Below are positions 8,427 through 15,820 of a DNA stretch of 17,495 bases, piece after piece. Position 1 is the first letter of the stretch; each line of letters starts with the position of its first letter. The notes beneath the pieces are model-generated. The model saw only the letters and a program-made list of their open reading frames with translations. It did no database searches and was not told the origin of the DNA. The DNA lies in NCBI GenBank assembly GCA_003162495.1, contig PMOF01000147.1, positions 1-17,495 of the forward strand, read 5' to 3'. The stretch is from Acidobacteriaceae bacterium (GTDB lineage: Bacteria > Acidobacteriota > Terriglobia > Terriglobales > Acidobacteriaceae). The position numbers were made by a program, and so were the translations under genes.

Positions 8427-9542
8427 ATGATCATCGGCGTTCCCAGAGAGATTAAGGACCAGGAAGCCCGCGTGGGCGTAACCCCGGCGGGCGTCAAAGC
8501 CCTCACCGAAGCGGGCCACAAGGTGTTGGTCGAGACCCTGGCGGGCGCGCAGTCCGGATTTCCCGACGATGAATACCAGAATGCCGGCGCGGAGATTGTG
8601 GGCGAGGCCGGTTATGTCTGGGGCAAATCCGACATGGTGGTCAAGGTGAAAGAGCCGGTCGAGAGCGAGTATGTCTTTTTTCGCGAGGGCCTGGTGCTGT
8701 TTACTTATCTGCACCTGGCGCCGCTCAAGGGGCTCACCGACAAGTTGCTGGAGTCCAAGGTCATCGGCATTGCGTATGAAACCGTCCGCGACCGCCAGGG
8801 CACTCTGCCACTGCTCACGCCCATGAGCGAAGTGGCGGGCCGCATGAGCGTGCAAGTGGGCGCGACCTATCTTGAAAGGGAACGCGGCGGGCGAGGGATC
8901 CTGCTAGGTGGCGTGCCGGGTGTGCCGCCGGCTCACGTCTGCATCCTCGGCGGAGGCATTGTGGGCACAAACGCGGCCCGCATCGCGCTCGGGTTCGGCG
9001 CCAAAACAACCCTCATCGACATGAACCTGAACCGGCTGCGCGAACTCGAAGACATCTTCGGTGGACGCCTCTACACGCTGGCCTCCAATAGCTACAACGT
9101 GGCCCACGCCACGCGGGAGGCTGACCTGGTGATCGGCGGCGTGCTGATTCCCGGCGCGACCGCGCCCCGCATCGTGACCCGCGCTATGGTTTCTCGGATG
9201 AAGAAGGGAGCGGTCATTGTGGATGTGGCCATCGACCAGGGCGGATGCGTGGAAACGGCGCGGCCGACTTCGCACTCCAATCCAAGTTATGTGGTGGACG
9301 GCGTGGTGCATTATTGCGTGACCAACATGCCGGGCGCGGTGCCGCACACTTCCACGCTGGCCTTGACCAACTCGACTTTCCCTTACCTGATGCGCCTGGC
9401 CAACCTGGGCGCGCGCGAGGCGCTCAAGCAGGACGCGGGCCTGGCCGACGGGCTGAACACCTGGCTGGGCACGCTGACCTATCGCGGCGTAGCCGAGAGC
9501 CAGCAACGGCCGTGGACCGCGGCAGCCAGCGTGCTTGCGTAG
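8427..9542 (+). CDS. ald: Alanine dehydrogenase
   Basis: The enzyme reversibly deaminates L-alanine to pyruvate and ammonium with NAD+, linking amino-acid use to central carbon metabolism. The ATG at 8427 has AGGAG at 8416-8420 with 6-base spacing and gives 371 residues, the family norm. An upstream in-frame start at 8310 is not supported. Substrate and catalytic residues fall at the standard positions: Arg15 in [10 protein letters not shown], Lys75 in KVKEP, His96 in YLHLAPL and Asp270 in VDVAIDQGG. The NAD fold shows GGGIVG at 175-180 with the acidic residue Asp198 in LIDMN. The ending motif [11 protein letters not shown] is also typical. The gene is divergent from an Lrp-type regulator and is followed after 50 bases by a NIPSNAP gene on the same strand. 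Confidence 0.98.
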   Translation: MIIGVPREIKDQEARVGVTPAGVKALTEAGHKVLVETLAGAQSGFPDDEYQNAGAEIVGEAGYVWGKSDMVVKVKEPVESEYVFFREGLVLFTYLHLAPLKGLTDKLLESKVIGIAYETVRDRQGTLPLLTPMSEVAGRMSVQVGATYLERERGGRGILLGGVPGVPPAHVCILGGGIVGTNAARIALGFGAKTTLIDMNLNRLRELEDIFGGRLYTLASNSYNVAHATREADLVIGGVLIPGATAPRIVTRAMVSRMKKGAVIVDVAIDQGGCVETARPTSHSNPSYVVDGVVHYCVTNMPGAVPHTSTLALTNSTFPYLMRLANLGAREALKQDAGLADGLNTWLGTLTYRGVAESQQRPWTAAASVLA

Positions 9543-9564
9543 GCGCTGCTTGCCGTAGGATGAT

Positions 9565-9584
9565 CCTGGGACGACATCCCCAGG
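9565..9584 (+). promoter_or_regulatory. Short hairpin overlapping the NIPSNAP ribosome site
   Basis: CCTGGG at 9565-9570 can pair with CCCAGG at 9579-9584 across an 8-base loop. The right arm covers the first bases of the Shine-Dalgarno AGGAGG at 9582-9587. This could dampen translation, but a 6-bp stem may also be chance in GC-rich DNA. Confidence 0.3.
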
Positions 9585-9592
9585 AGGACATC

Positions 9593-10402
9593 ATGGAACG
9601 CCGCCAGTTTCTCGCCGCATCCGTTGCCACCTCAGCTCTCGCCGTCGCCGGGCATGCCGCGGGGCAGGCGCCCGCCGGCCAATCCACGGCCGCACGCGCC
9701 CGCGAGTTCTACCAGATGCGCCGCTACACCCTGCTAACCGGGCCGCAGACTAAGCTGACCGAAAGCTATTTCGGCGACGCGCTCATTCCGGCACTTACCC
9801 GCATGGGCATGGGTCCCATGGGCGCCTTCCGGCTGGACATCGGGCCGGAGACGCCGGTCTATTACCTGCTGATTCCGGGCGCCCCGGTTGAAACTCTTGC
9901 CGAACTGGATTTGCGGCTGGCCCGGGATGCCGATTTTCTGAAAGCTGCAGACCCCTTCTGGAACGCAACCGCCGCGGCGCCTGCTTTTCAGCGCGTCGAA
10001 AGCTTTTTGCTAGCGGCCTTTGAGGGCTGGCCCAAGCTGACTCCTCCAGCGTCTTCCGCCGCCAAAGCCAAACGCATTTTTCAACTGCGCACCTACGAGA
10101 GCCCCAGCCATGCGGACCACGTTCGCAAGGTCGAGATGTTTCATTCCGGCGAGTTTGAAATCTTCACCCAGGCGGGCTGCCACCCGGTCTTCTTTGGCGA
10201 TACGCTCATCGGCGCGCGGATGCCGAGTCTGACTTACATGCTGAGCTTCACCGACGCAGCCGACATGGATGCGCGGTGGGACGTGTTTCGCAACGATCCG
10301 GCGTGGAAGAAGCTCTCCACCAGTCCGCGTTACACCGCCGATCAGTTGGTGACTAACATCACCAACCTGGTGCTGAGTCCGCTGGGCTGCTCGCAAATCT
10401 AA
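9593..10402 (+). CDS. Tat-exported NIPSNAP-family protein
   Basis: The 269-residue product starts MERRQFLAASVATSALAVAG, a twin-arginine signal with RRQFL at 3-7 followed by a hydrophobic stretch and an AGHAAGQA cleavage region near 20-26. Two ferredoxin-like NIPSNAP modules follow. The first runs at about 40-140, beginning YQMRRYTLLTGPQ. The second runs at about 165-265, with FQLRTYESPSHADHVRKVEM, the phenylalanine-rich GEFEIFTQAG, and WDVFRNDPAWKKL, which is the clearest family signature. The biochemical role of NIPSNAP proteins in bacteria is not settled. Export suggests a periplasmic function. The ATG at 9593 has AGGAGG with 5-base spacing. The gene lies 50 bases after ald and may be cotranscribed with it. 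Confidence 0.92.
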   Translation: MERRQFLAASVATSALAVAGHAAGQAPAGQSTAARAREFYQMRRYTLLTGPQTKLTESYFGDALIPALTRMGMGPMGAFRLDIGPETPVYYLLIPGAPVETLAELDLRLARDADFLKAADPFWNATAAAPAFQRVESFLLAAFEGWPKLTPPASSAAKAKRIFQLRTYESPSHADHVRKVEMFHSGEFEIFTQAGCHPVFFGDTLIGARMPSLTYMLSFTDAADMDARWDVFRNDPAWKKLSTSPRYTADQLVTNITNLVLSPLGCSQI

Positions 10403-10464
10403 ACTCTGCTCGGCCCGCAAAGGCGCAAGGAAATCGGTGCTCAGAAACGGGCCTGGAATTCTCC

Positions 10465-10500
10465 TTGACACAAGCACTCTAATAGATATATAGCTATTAG
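10465..10500 (+). promoter_or_regulatory. padR promoter with palindromic operator
   Basis: A consensus -35 TTGACA at 10465-10470 is followed after 16 bases by TATATA at 10487-10492. A dyad centred at 10489/10490 covers 10479-10500, with half-sites CTAATAG and CTATTAG; 10 of 11 base pairs match. It overlaps the -10, so a bound dimer would block RNA polymerase. Transcription should begin near 10499, only a few bases before the ATG at 10505. Confidence 0.75.
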
Positions 10501-10504
10501 TCAT

Positions 10505-11110
10505 ATGGCGCGACGTTCAAGCTCAAGCATGGAAGTTCTTCTCGGCCTGTTGACGACTGAACCCATGTCGGGATACGACCTGGGGCTGACGATCAGGGGA
10601 TCGGTCGGCTACTTTTGGAATGAAAGCTATGGCCAGATCTATCCAAATCTGAAAAAGCTCGCGGCCGGCGGATTTGTGAGTTCGAAGAGCGAGCCGCAGA
10701 AGGGCAAACCGGACAGGCAGGTCTACTCGATTACGAAAAAGGGACGCGAACGACTGGCCAAGTGGCTGGCTGTGCCGCCGCAACCGGAGGTGCCACGCAA
10801 CGAATTGCTGCTAAAGCTTTTTTTTGGCGAGCAGGTTCCGGCGCCGATGCTCATTGATTATGTGGAGCACATGGCAGAGGAACACCGCGCGGTGCTTTTG
10901 CTGCTGGAACGCGCGGAACGCGAGGAGATCGACAAGAACCGGCACTATCCCGGTGCGCCCTATTGGAGAATGGCCGCGCACTACGGGCAGGCGGAAATAA
11001 AAGCTCACGTGCTTTGGGCTGAAGAGACGATCGCCGAACTGAAAAAGATGGCCAGCAAACAGCGGAGTGACTCAGCAATTGGTCTGGAGAGAAGACATGC
11101 AAGGAAATGA
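10505..11110 (+). CDS. PadR-family transcriptional regulator
   Basis: This is a winged-helix repressor of the PadR family, 201 residues. The N-terminal DNA-binding domain (about 8-90) shows LLGLLTTEPMSGYDL, the signature IYPNLKKLAAGGFV and the wing KPDRQVYSITKKGRERL. A C-terminal helical dimerisation region (about 95-185) contains a VEHMAEEHRAVLLLLERAE helix. The ATG at 10505 lies almost at the expected transcription start and has no Shine-Dalgarno, so initiation may be leaderless. The 3' end overlaps the CPBP protease gene by 14 bases when the ATG at 11097 is used, so the two form an operon. PadR repressors usually control their own gene and a neighbouring membrane protein, which fits the operator seen here. 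The ligand is unknown. Confidence 0.95.
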   Translation: MARRSSSSMEVLLGLLTTEPMSGYDLGLTIRGSVGYFWNESYGQIYPNLKKLAAGGFVSSKSEPQKGKPDRQVYSITKKGRERLAKWLAVPPQPEVPRNELLLKLFFGEQVPAPMLIDYVEHMAEEHRAVLLLLERAEREEIDKNRHYPGAPYWRMAAHYGQAEIKAHVLWAEETIAELKKMASKQRSDSAIGLERRHARK

Positions 11111-11855
11111 CGTTGGCAGAGCGGGGGGTCCGGAAGCGCACCACACATCGGAAAAGATCGCTTCGTGGAAACATCTGGCTGGCTTTCTGCTTATCGTGGC
11201 AGGCATCGTAGCCATGGGCTTTTATGCCCAGAATGCGGGAAGCGGAAGCTCCGGCGCAGCAGGCGGCGGACAACTTGCCGGCCACGGCAACGCGATCTCT
11301 ATCTACCTGACTGTGGCCGTCATGGACTGGGCGCTGCTCTATTACTGTTGGGCCGGTGTGCATCGTTTCGGGGGCAACCTTGAAACGCTTTCCGGCGGGC
11401 GCTGGACATCGTGGAAAGATTTACTGGTGGACCTGGCCATCGCATTGCCATTCTGGATTCTATGGGAGGCGGCGGCGTATGGCGTTCATCGGTTGCTGGG
11501 TTCAGGCAGCGCGAAGACCGTCGATAGCCTGTTACCGCGGAGCCCGCTTGAGATCCTGGTCTGGATTGGGGTTTCGATCACGGCGGGCGTCTGTGAAGAA
11601 ATGGCATTTCGCGGCTATCTGCAGCGCCAGTTTCACGCTCTGAGCGGCAGGGTGGTTCCGGCCATCCTTGGTCAGGGATTGGTGTTTGGCCTTTTTCACG
11701 CCTATCAAGGTTGGAAGAACGTGATCGTGATCAGCGTGCTTGGAGTTCTATACGGTGCGCTGGCTGCGTGGCGCAGGAATCTGCGCGCAAACATCATCGT
11801 TCATGCCTGGTCCGATGTCTGGGGAGGTTGGCTGCAGGGGGTGGTTTGGAAATAA
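11097..11855 (+). CDS. CPBP-family intramembrane metalloprotease
   Basis: This is a member of the CPBP (CAAX protease / bacteriocin-processing) family of integral membrane glutamic proteases, 252 residues. The family motifs are present: EEMAFR (Glu167, Glu168, Arg172) in helix ITAGVCEEMAFRGYLQRQF, FGLFHAYQG with His201, and NIIVHAWSD with His236 and Asp240. Hydrophobic helices are visible at about 27-45, 66-86, 108-130, 150-165, 185-200 and 208-224. The ATG at 11097 follows GGAGA at 11086-11090. A GTG at 11067 is possible and would extend the overlap with padR. The gene is coupled to padR and probably repressed by it. The substrate is unknown; members act in bacteriocin immunity, protein maturation or regulated proteolysis. 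Confidence 0.9.
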   Translation: MQGNDVGRAGGPEAHHTSEKIASWKHLAGFLLIVAGIVAMGFYAQNAGSGSSGAAGGGQLAGHGNAISIYLTVAVMDWALLYYCWAGVHRFGGNLETLSGGRWTSWKDLLVDLAIALPFWILWEAAAYGVHRLLGSGSAKTVDSLLPRSPLEILVWIGVSITAGVCEEMAFRGYLQRQFHALSGRVVPAILGQGLVFGLFHAYQGWKNVIVISVLGVLYGALAAWRRNLRANIIVHAWSDVWGGWLQGVVWK

Positions 11856-11862
11856 GCGGCGT

Positions 11863-11885
11863 AGGGTTCGGCGTCGTTGAACCCT
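11863..11885. other. Inverted repeat between the CPBP and ntrY genes
   Basis: AGGGTTC at 11863-11869 pairs with GAACCCT at 11879-11885 across a 9-base loop. It lies 8 bases after the CPBP stop and just upstream of the ntrY promoter. It could be a weak terminator, although no T-run follows, or an operator at the -35 region. Confidence 0.35.
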
Positions 11886-11913
11886 GACCCCTGATCTCTG
11901 CCGGTTCTATAAT
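11884..11913 (+). promoter_or_regulatory. Promoter of the ntrY-ntrX operon with a perfect -10
   Basis: A perfect TATAAT at 11908-11913 ends six bases before the ATG at 11920. A partial -35, CTGACC at 11884-11889, is 18 bases upstream. The transcription start should fall at or next to the A of the start codon, giving a leaderless message. Confidence 0.6.
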
Positions 11914-11919
11914 CTCCGC

Positions 11920-14235
11920 ATGCCATTCTTCAGCGATCCACGGCGTCGTTCGGTTGCCCTGCTGGGCAGCGGAGTGGTGCTGTTTCTCGCCTTGCTGGCC
12001 TCTCTCAACGCATTCAATAACCCCAGCATCCGCTTTCTGAATCCTGAGACCTCCGGGGAGACGCTGATCTTTACCAGCCTCACGGTGCTGGTGTTCCTGT
12101 TGCTGATGGCGCTGCTGATGCTGCTGCTCAGGAACATTCTGAAGATCTACGCGGACCAGAGCAGCAGCGCCCTCGGTGCGCGGCTGCGCACCCGGATGGT
12201 GCTGGGCGCGGCGTTGATTGCGCTCACCCCCGCGGTGTTCATGTTCCTGTTCAGCTTTCAACTCATGAACCGCTCGATCGACCGTTGGTTCTCGCAGCCC
12301 ACATCGGAGTTGCGCGAGGACTCGACCCGGGCGGTGCTGGAACTGGCGCATTATGTCACCAACAATGCGCGGGTGGAGGCGGAGTCGATTGCGGCATCGG
12401 GCGCGCCGGACCAGGATCAGCCCAAGCTCCAGGACGAACTTGTCTCCCACCGCATCACGCTGGCCGGCGGATTCGCGGTGGTTTATGGCAAGGACTTGAA
12501 GATGCTTGCCAACTTTCAGGCTCCGCGTGAGTCGAGCAAGGCAAGCCTGCATCCGTGGTTGAACGAGGGCGGGAAGGGAACCGCTATTCCGCTGGCCGGC
12601 CCGTTTTCGTCAAATCTGTTGGGGGCGGCCCAGCGCAGCGACGAGCCGGTGCTCGCGGTGGCAGAGCAGGAATATGCGCTTGGCTTGGCCGGGACCTCGT
12701 CGGGGAAGATCGTGGTGGTGGGGCTGCCCATGCCCCAGGGACTTACCCAGACCGCGGCGCGCATCCGCTCCGGCGCTGAAGATTATTGGCAGCTTTTCCG
12801 CGCCCGCCACACCATCCGCACCACCTTTTTCCTGATGCTGCTGCTGATCACCGTGTTCGTATTCTTTTCCAGCGTGTGGCTGGCGCTGTTTCTTTCCAAG
12901 CAAATCACGCGTCCCGTGGAAGCTCTGGCCGACGCCATGGACGAGATCGCCGCCGGCAAGCATGAGCATCGTGTGGCGCTGATCGCTTCCGGCGAAATGG
13001 GCGACCTGGTCCGCGCCTTCAACCATATGGCGGCGGACCTGGATGCCAGCCGGCAGTTGGCCGAGAGTTCGTCCGCGCAACTGACATCGGCCAACCTGGC
13101 GATCGAGGAGCGACGCCGCGAACTGGAAACGATTCTCGAAACCATCCCCTCGGGCGTCGTCACCCTGGATGGCGCAGGCGCGGTGCTCCAATGCAATCGC
13201 GCCTTTGCCGCACTGATGGGACGACGCGACGACCTTGGCCTTGGCGGCCAACCTATCGAGTCGCTGCTTCCGGCCGACTGCGCGGACGATCTGGCCGGGG
13301 TGATCCGGCGCGGCCAGCGCATGGGCGCAGCTTCCACAGAGATTGAACTGCACGCGAGGGGGCGCACCATTCATCTGGCGGTGACCAGCGCGCGCCTTGA
13401 ACTGGCGCATGGACGGCCGGGAACGGTGCTGGTGGTTGAGGACATGACCGAGTTGCTGCGCGCTCAGCGGCAGTTGGCGTGGAAAGAAGTTGCCCAACGC
13501 GTGGCTCACGAGATCAAGAACCCCCTGACTCCGATCGCCCTCTCTGCCGAGCGCATCGGCAAGCATCTGGATCGCGGTACTCTGGACTCGCCTTCCGTGA
13601 TTCGCAAATGCAGCGAAGTGATCCTTGGCTGCGTAGGCACGTTGCGCACGCTGGTTGACCAGTTCTCCGCGCTCGCGCAGTTTCCCGCGCCGCAGCCACG
13701 CGCCTGCGACATGAACAAGGTGGTGGAAGAGGCGCTGGCGCTGTTTGCCGGCCGTCTGGATGGCATTACCGTGCAGTGGGACCTGGAGCCGGGATTGCCT
13801 ACCATGCTGGCCGATCCGGAAGCCATCCGCCGCGCCCTGGCCAACCTGATTGACAATGCGGCGGAAGCCATGCAGGGCAGCCTGTTGCGCGTGCTTGGGC
13901 TCCAGAGCTCGCTTAGCGAGGATGGCGCTTCCATCGAAGTGACCGTTTCCGACACCGGACACGGGCTCACTGATGAAATTCGCGAGCGGCTGTTTCTGCC
14001 CTTCTACTCCACCAAGCATCGCGGCACCGGGCTGGGCCTTTCCATCGCGGCGAAGATTGTGCAGGAGCATGGCGGCAGCTTGCGCGCGGAGAGCAACAGC
14101 CCCAAGGGAGCGCGCTTCCTGCTGCGGTTGCCGCTGATGGAAGTGGGCAGCGCGCAGTTGGCACCGGTCACGCTCGAAGGCAATGCCGATGCGCCAGGCA
14201 ATCCGACTGCTTCCCTCAAGGGAATGCATTCATGA
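11920..14235 (+). CDS. ntrY: NtrY-like sensor histidine kinase
   Basis: This is a membrane sensor kinase that should phosphorylate the response regulator encoded next. The 771 residues show three N-terminal membrane helices (about 11-31, 45-70, 92-115) and an extracytoplasmic region to about 300. A fourth helix lies at about 303-325 and a HAMP linker at about 326-378 (KQITRPVEALADAMDEI). A PAS domain is at about 395-505 (LETILETIPSGVVTLDGAG). The HisKA motif VAHEIKNPLTP has phospho-acceptor His530. The HATPase has N-box Asn646 in IDNAAEAMQ, G1 box DTGHG at 678-682 and G2 box GTGLGLS. This order, and the HEIKNPLTPI wording, are those of NtrY, which takes part in nitrogen and redox control in proteobacteria. 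The signal in this lineage is unknown. The start lies six bases after a TATAAT. The stop overlaps the next start as ATGA. Confidence 0.92.
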   Translation: MPFFSDPRRRSVALLGSGVVLFLALLASLNAFNNPSIRFLNPETSGETLIFTSLTVLVFLLLMALLMLLLRNILKIYADQSSSALGARLRTRMVLGAALIALTPAVFMFLFSFQLMNRSIDRWFSQPTSELREDSTRAVLELAHYVTNNARVEAESIAASGAPDQDQPKLQDELVSHRITLAGGFAVVYGKDLKMLANFQAPRESSKASLHPWLNEGGKGTAIPLAGPFSSNLLGAAQRSDEPVLAVAEQEYALGLAGTSSGKIVVVGLPMPQGLTQTAARIRSGAEDYWQLFRARHTIRTTFFLMLLLITVFVFFSSVWLALFLSKQITRPVEALADAMDEIAAGKHEHRVALIASGEMGDLVRAFNHMAADLDASRQLAESSSAQLTSANLAIEERRRELETILETIPSGVVTLDGAGAVLQCNRAFAALMGRRDDLGLGGQPIESLLPADCADDLAGVIRRGQRMGAASTEIELHARGRTIHLAVTSARLELAHGRPGTVLVVEDMTELLRAQRQLAWKEVAQRVAHEIKNPLTPIALSAERIGKHLDRGTLDSPSVIRKCSEVILGCVGTLRTLVDQFSALAQFPAPQPRACDMNKVVEEALALFAGRLDGITVQWDLEPGLPTMLADPEAIRRALANLIDNAAEAMQGSLLRVLGLQSSLSEDGASIEVTVSDTGHGLTDEIRERLFLPFYSTKHRGTGLGLSIAAKIVQEHGGSLRAESNSPKGARFLLRLPLMEVGSAQLAPVTLEGNADAPGNPTASLKGMHS

Positions 14236-15587
14236 ATCACATTCTGGTGGTGGACGACGAGGCGGAGATTCGCGCTTCACTTGAAGACATCCTGCGCGAG
14301 GAGGGCTACAGCGTGGCCAGCGCCGCCAGTGGCGCCGAGGCGCTAGTGCTGCTGCGGGACGCGCCCTATGACGTGGTCTTGCTCGACATCTGGCTTCCCG
14401 ACCGCGACGGGCTGGACGTGCTGGCGGACATCCACCAACTGGCCATCGAGATGCGGCCGGAAGTGGTCATCATCAGCGGCCATGGCACGATCGAAGCCGC
14501 CGTGAAGGCCACCAAACTTGGCGCGTACGATTTCCTGGAGAAGCCTCTCTCGCTCGATCGCACCCTGATTGTGCTGAAGAACGCGGTGGAGGCGCGACGA
14601 CTGCGCGCCGAGAATCTTGAGTTCAAGCGCCAATTCAACCTGAGTTCGGTGCTCACAGGCGAAAGCATTCCAGTGAAGGCGCTGCGACAGCAGATTCGCC
14701 TGATGGCGCCCACCAACGGCCGCGTGCTCATCTACGGCGAATCGGGTACCGGCAAGGAATTGATTGCCCGTGCCATTCACGCCGAGAGCCAGCGCCGCGA
14801 CAGTGTTTTCCTGGAACTGAACTGCGCCGCCATTCCGGAGGCTTACATTGAGGCGGAACTTTTTGGTTACCGCTACAGCGCCCAGCCAGGCGGACCGACA
14901 GAGCAGCGAGGTACGCTGGAGCGTGCCGACGGGGGAACGCTTTTTCTGGATGAAGTGGGCGACATGAGCCTGAAGACGCAGGCCAAGGTGCTCTCTGCGC
15001 TGGACGACCAGCTCTTTACGCCCGTGGGCGGCACGCAACCGCTGCGGGTGGATGTGCGCCTCATTGCCTCCACCAACAAGGATCTCGAAGAGGAGATCGC
15101 CAAGGGGAACTTCCGCGAGGACTTGTTCTACCGTCTCAATGTCGTTCCCTTCGCCGTGCCGCCGCTGCGCGAGCGCAAGCAGGATATTCCGCTGCTGGCG
15201 CGCGAGTTTCTGGCTGAGTTCGGCCGCCAATACGGCCGCCCGCGCATGGAGATCGGCGACGAAGCCCTGGCCACGCTGGCCGAGTACCGTTGGCCGGGCA
15301 ATGTGCGGGAGCTGAAGAATGTGATAGAGCGGGTGATGATCCTGAATCCGCGCGTGCTGCGCATCGAACGCAAGCATCTGCCCCCGTTGACCCACAAGGC
15401 CGGCACCCGCTCCACGGAAGAATTTTCGTCGCTGCAACAGGCTCGCGACGCGTATGAGCGCGAGTACATTCTCAAGAAGATTGAAGAAGCGCGCAACAAC
15501 GTGAGCCATGCGGCGGAGCTGCTGGGGCTGGAGCGCAGCCACCTCTACAGGAAGATGAAGGCACTGGGGATCAGCGTGCGTGAGTAG
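14232..15587 (+). CDS. ntrX: NtrX-like response regulator with AAA+ domain lacking the GAFTGA loop
   Basis: This is the partner of the upstream kinase, translationally coupled by a 4-base ATGA overlap. In 451 residues it has a receiver domain (1-120) with acidic Asp8/Asp9, phospho-acceptor Asp52 in LLDIWLPD and Lys104 in FLEKP. An AAA+ ATPase follows (about 140-370) with Walker A GESGTGKE at 169-176, Walker B LFLDEVGDM at 237-245, and WPGNVREL. A Fis-type helix-turn-helix is at about 422-447 (NNVSHAAELLGLERSHLYRK). The usual ELFGHEKGAFTGA is replaced by ELFGYRYSAQPGGPTEQRG at 209-227, so the sigma-54-contacting GAFTGA is missing while nucleotide-binding motifs remain. Some proteobacterial NtrX proteins also lack it and work without sigma-54. 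It is therefore probably a DNA-binding regulator acting with another sigma factor or as a repressor. Confidence 0.93.
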   Translation: MNHILVVDDEAEIRASLEDILREEGYSVASAASGAEALVLLRDAPYDVVLLDIWLPDRDGLDVLADIHQLAIEMRPEVVIISGHGTIEAAVKATKLGAYDFLEKPLSLDRTLIVLKNAVEARRLRAENLEFKRQFNLSSVLTGESIPVKALRQQIRLMAPTNGRVLIYGESGTGKELIARAIHAESQRRDSVFLELNCAAIPEAYIEAELFGYRYSAQPGGPTEQRGTLERADGGTLFLDEVGDMSLKTQAKVLSALDDQLFTPVGGTQPLRVDVRLIASTNKDLEEEIAKGNFREDLFYRLNVVPFAVPPLRERKQDIPLLAREFLAEFGRQYGRPRMEIGDEALATLAEYRWPGNVRELKNVIERVMILNPRVLRIERKHLPPLTHKAGTRSTEEFSSLQQARDAYEREYILKKIEEARNNVSHAAELLGLERSHLYRKMKALGISVRE

Positions 15588-15599
15588 GGACAGAAAGAT

Positions 15600-15625
15600 C
15601 CCAGGTCTCAAAATCGAGACCTGGG
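15600..15625. repeat. Perfect 10-bp-stem hairpin (REP-like) after ntrX
   Basis: CCCAGGTCTC and GAGACCTGGG form a perfect 10-bp stem with a 6-base loop AAAATC, 12 bases after the ntrX stop. No T-run follows; GCACCC comes next. It could act as a factor-assisted terminator or 3'-end stabiliser. Its symmetric GC-rich form with the GGGGCACCC tail also suits a dispersed palindromic repeat family, which needs a genome count to confirm. Confidence 0.6.
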
Positions 15626-15820
15626 GCACCCATCACCTTTAGCTGATGTCCAGAAGCGAACACAGATTTGCGAAAGCGGACAGCGCGCCGGCGCGGCCCG
15701 CGCGGAGGCCATGCGGCTATGACCTTGGCGGTGAGCGAGTTGGGCGGTTCGCAACACCCAGATGCATTGGCGGTAGAATTGCTTAAATCCTGCCCATGAG
15801 CACCATGCATGGAGGCCAAC

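Noticed and set aside
9245..9592. Upstream extension of the NIPSNAP open frame into ald
   Set aside because: It overlaps ald in another frame. The Tat signal and the AGGAGG ribosome site place the start at 9593.
12610..14229. Minus-strand open frame of 539 residues opposite ntrY
   Set aside because: High-GC antisense shadow. The plus strand encodes all kinase motifs in order, and the antisense product is rich in H, Q, R and G with no recognisable domain.
14343..15629. Minus-strand open frame of 428 residues opposite ntrX
   Set aside because: Antisense shadow of a response regulator with complete receiver, AAA+ and helix-turn-helix motifs on the plus strand.
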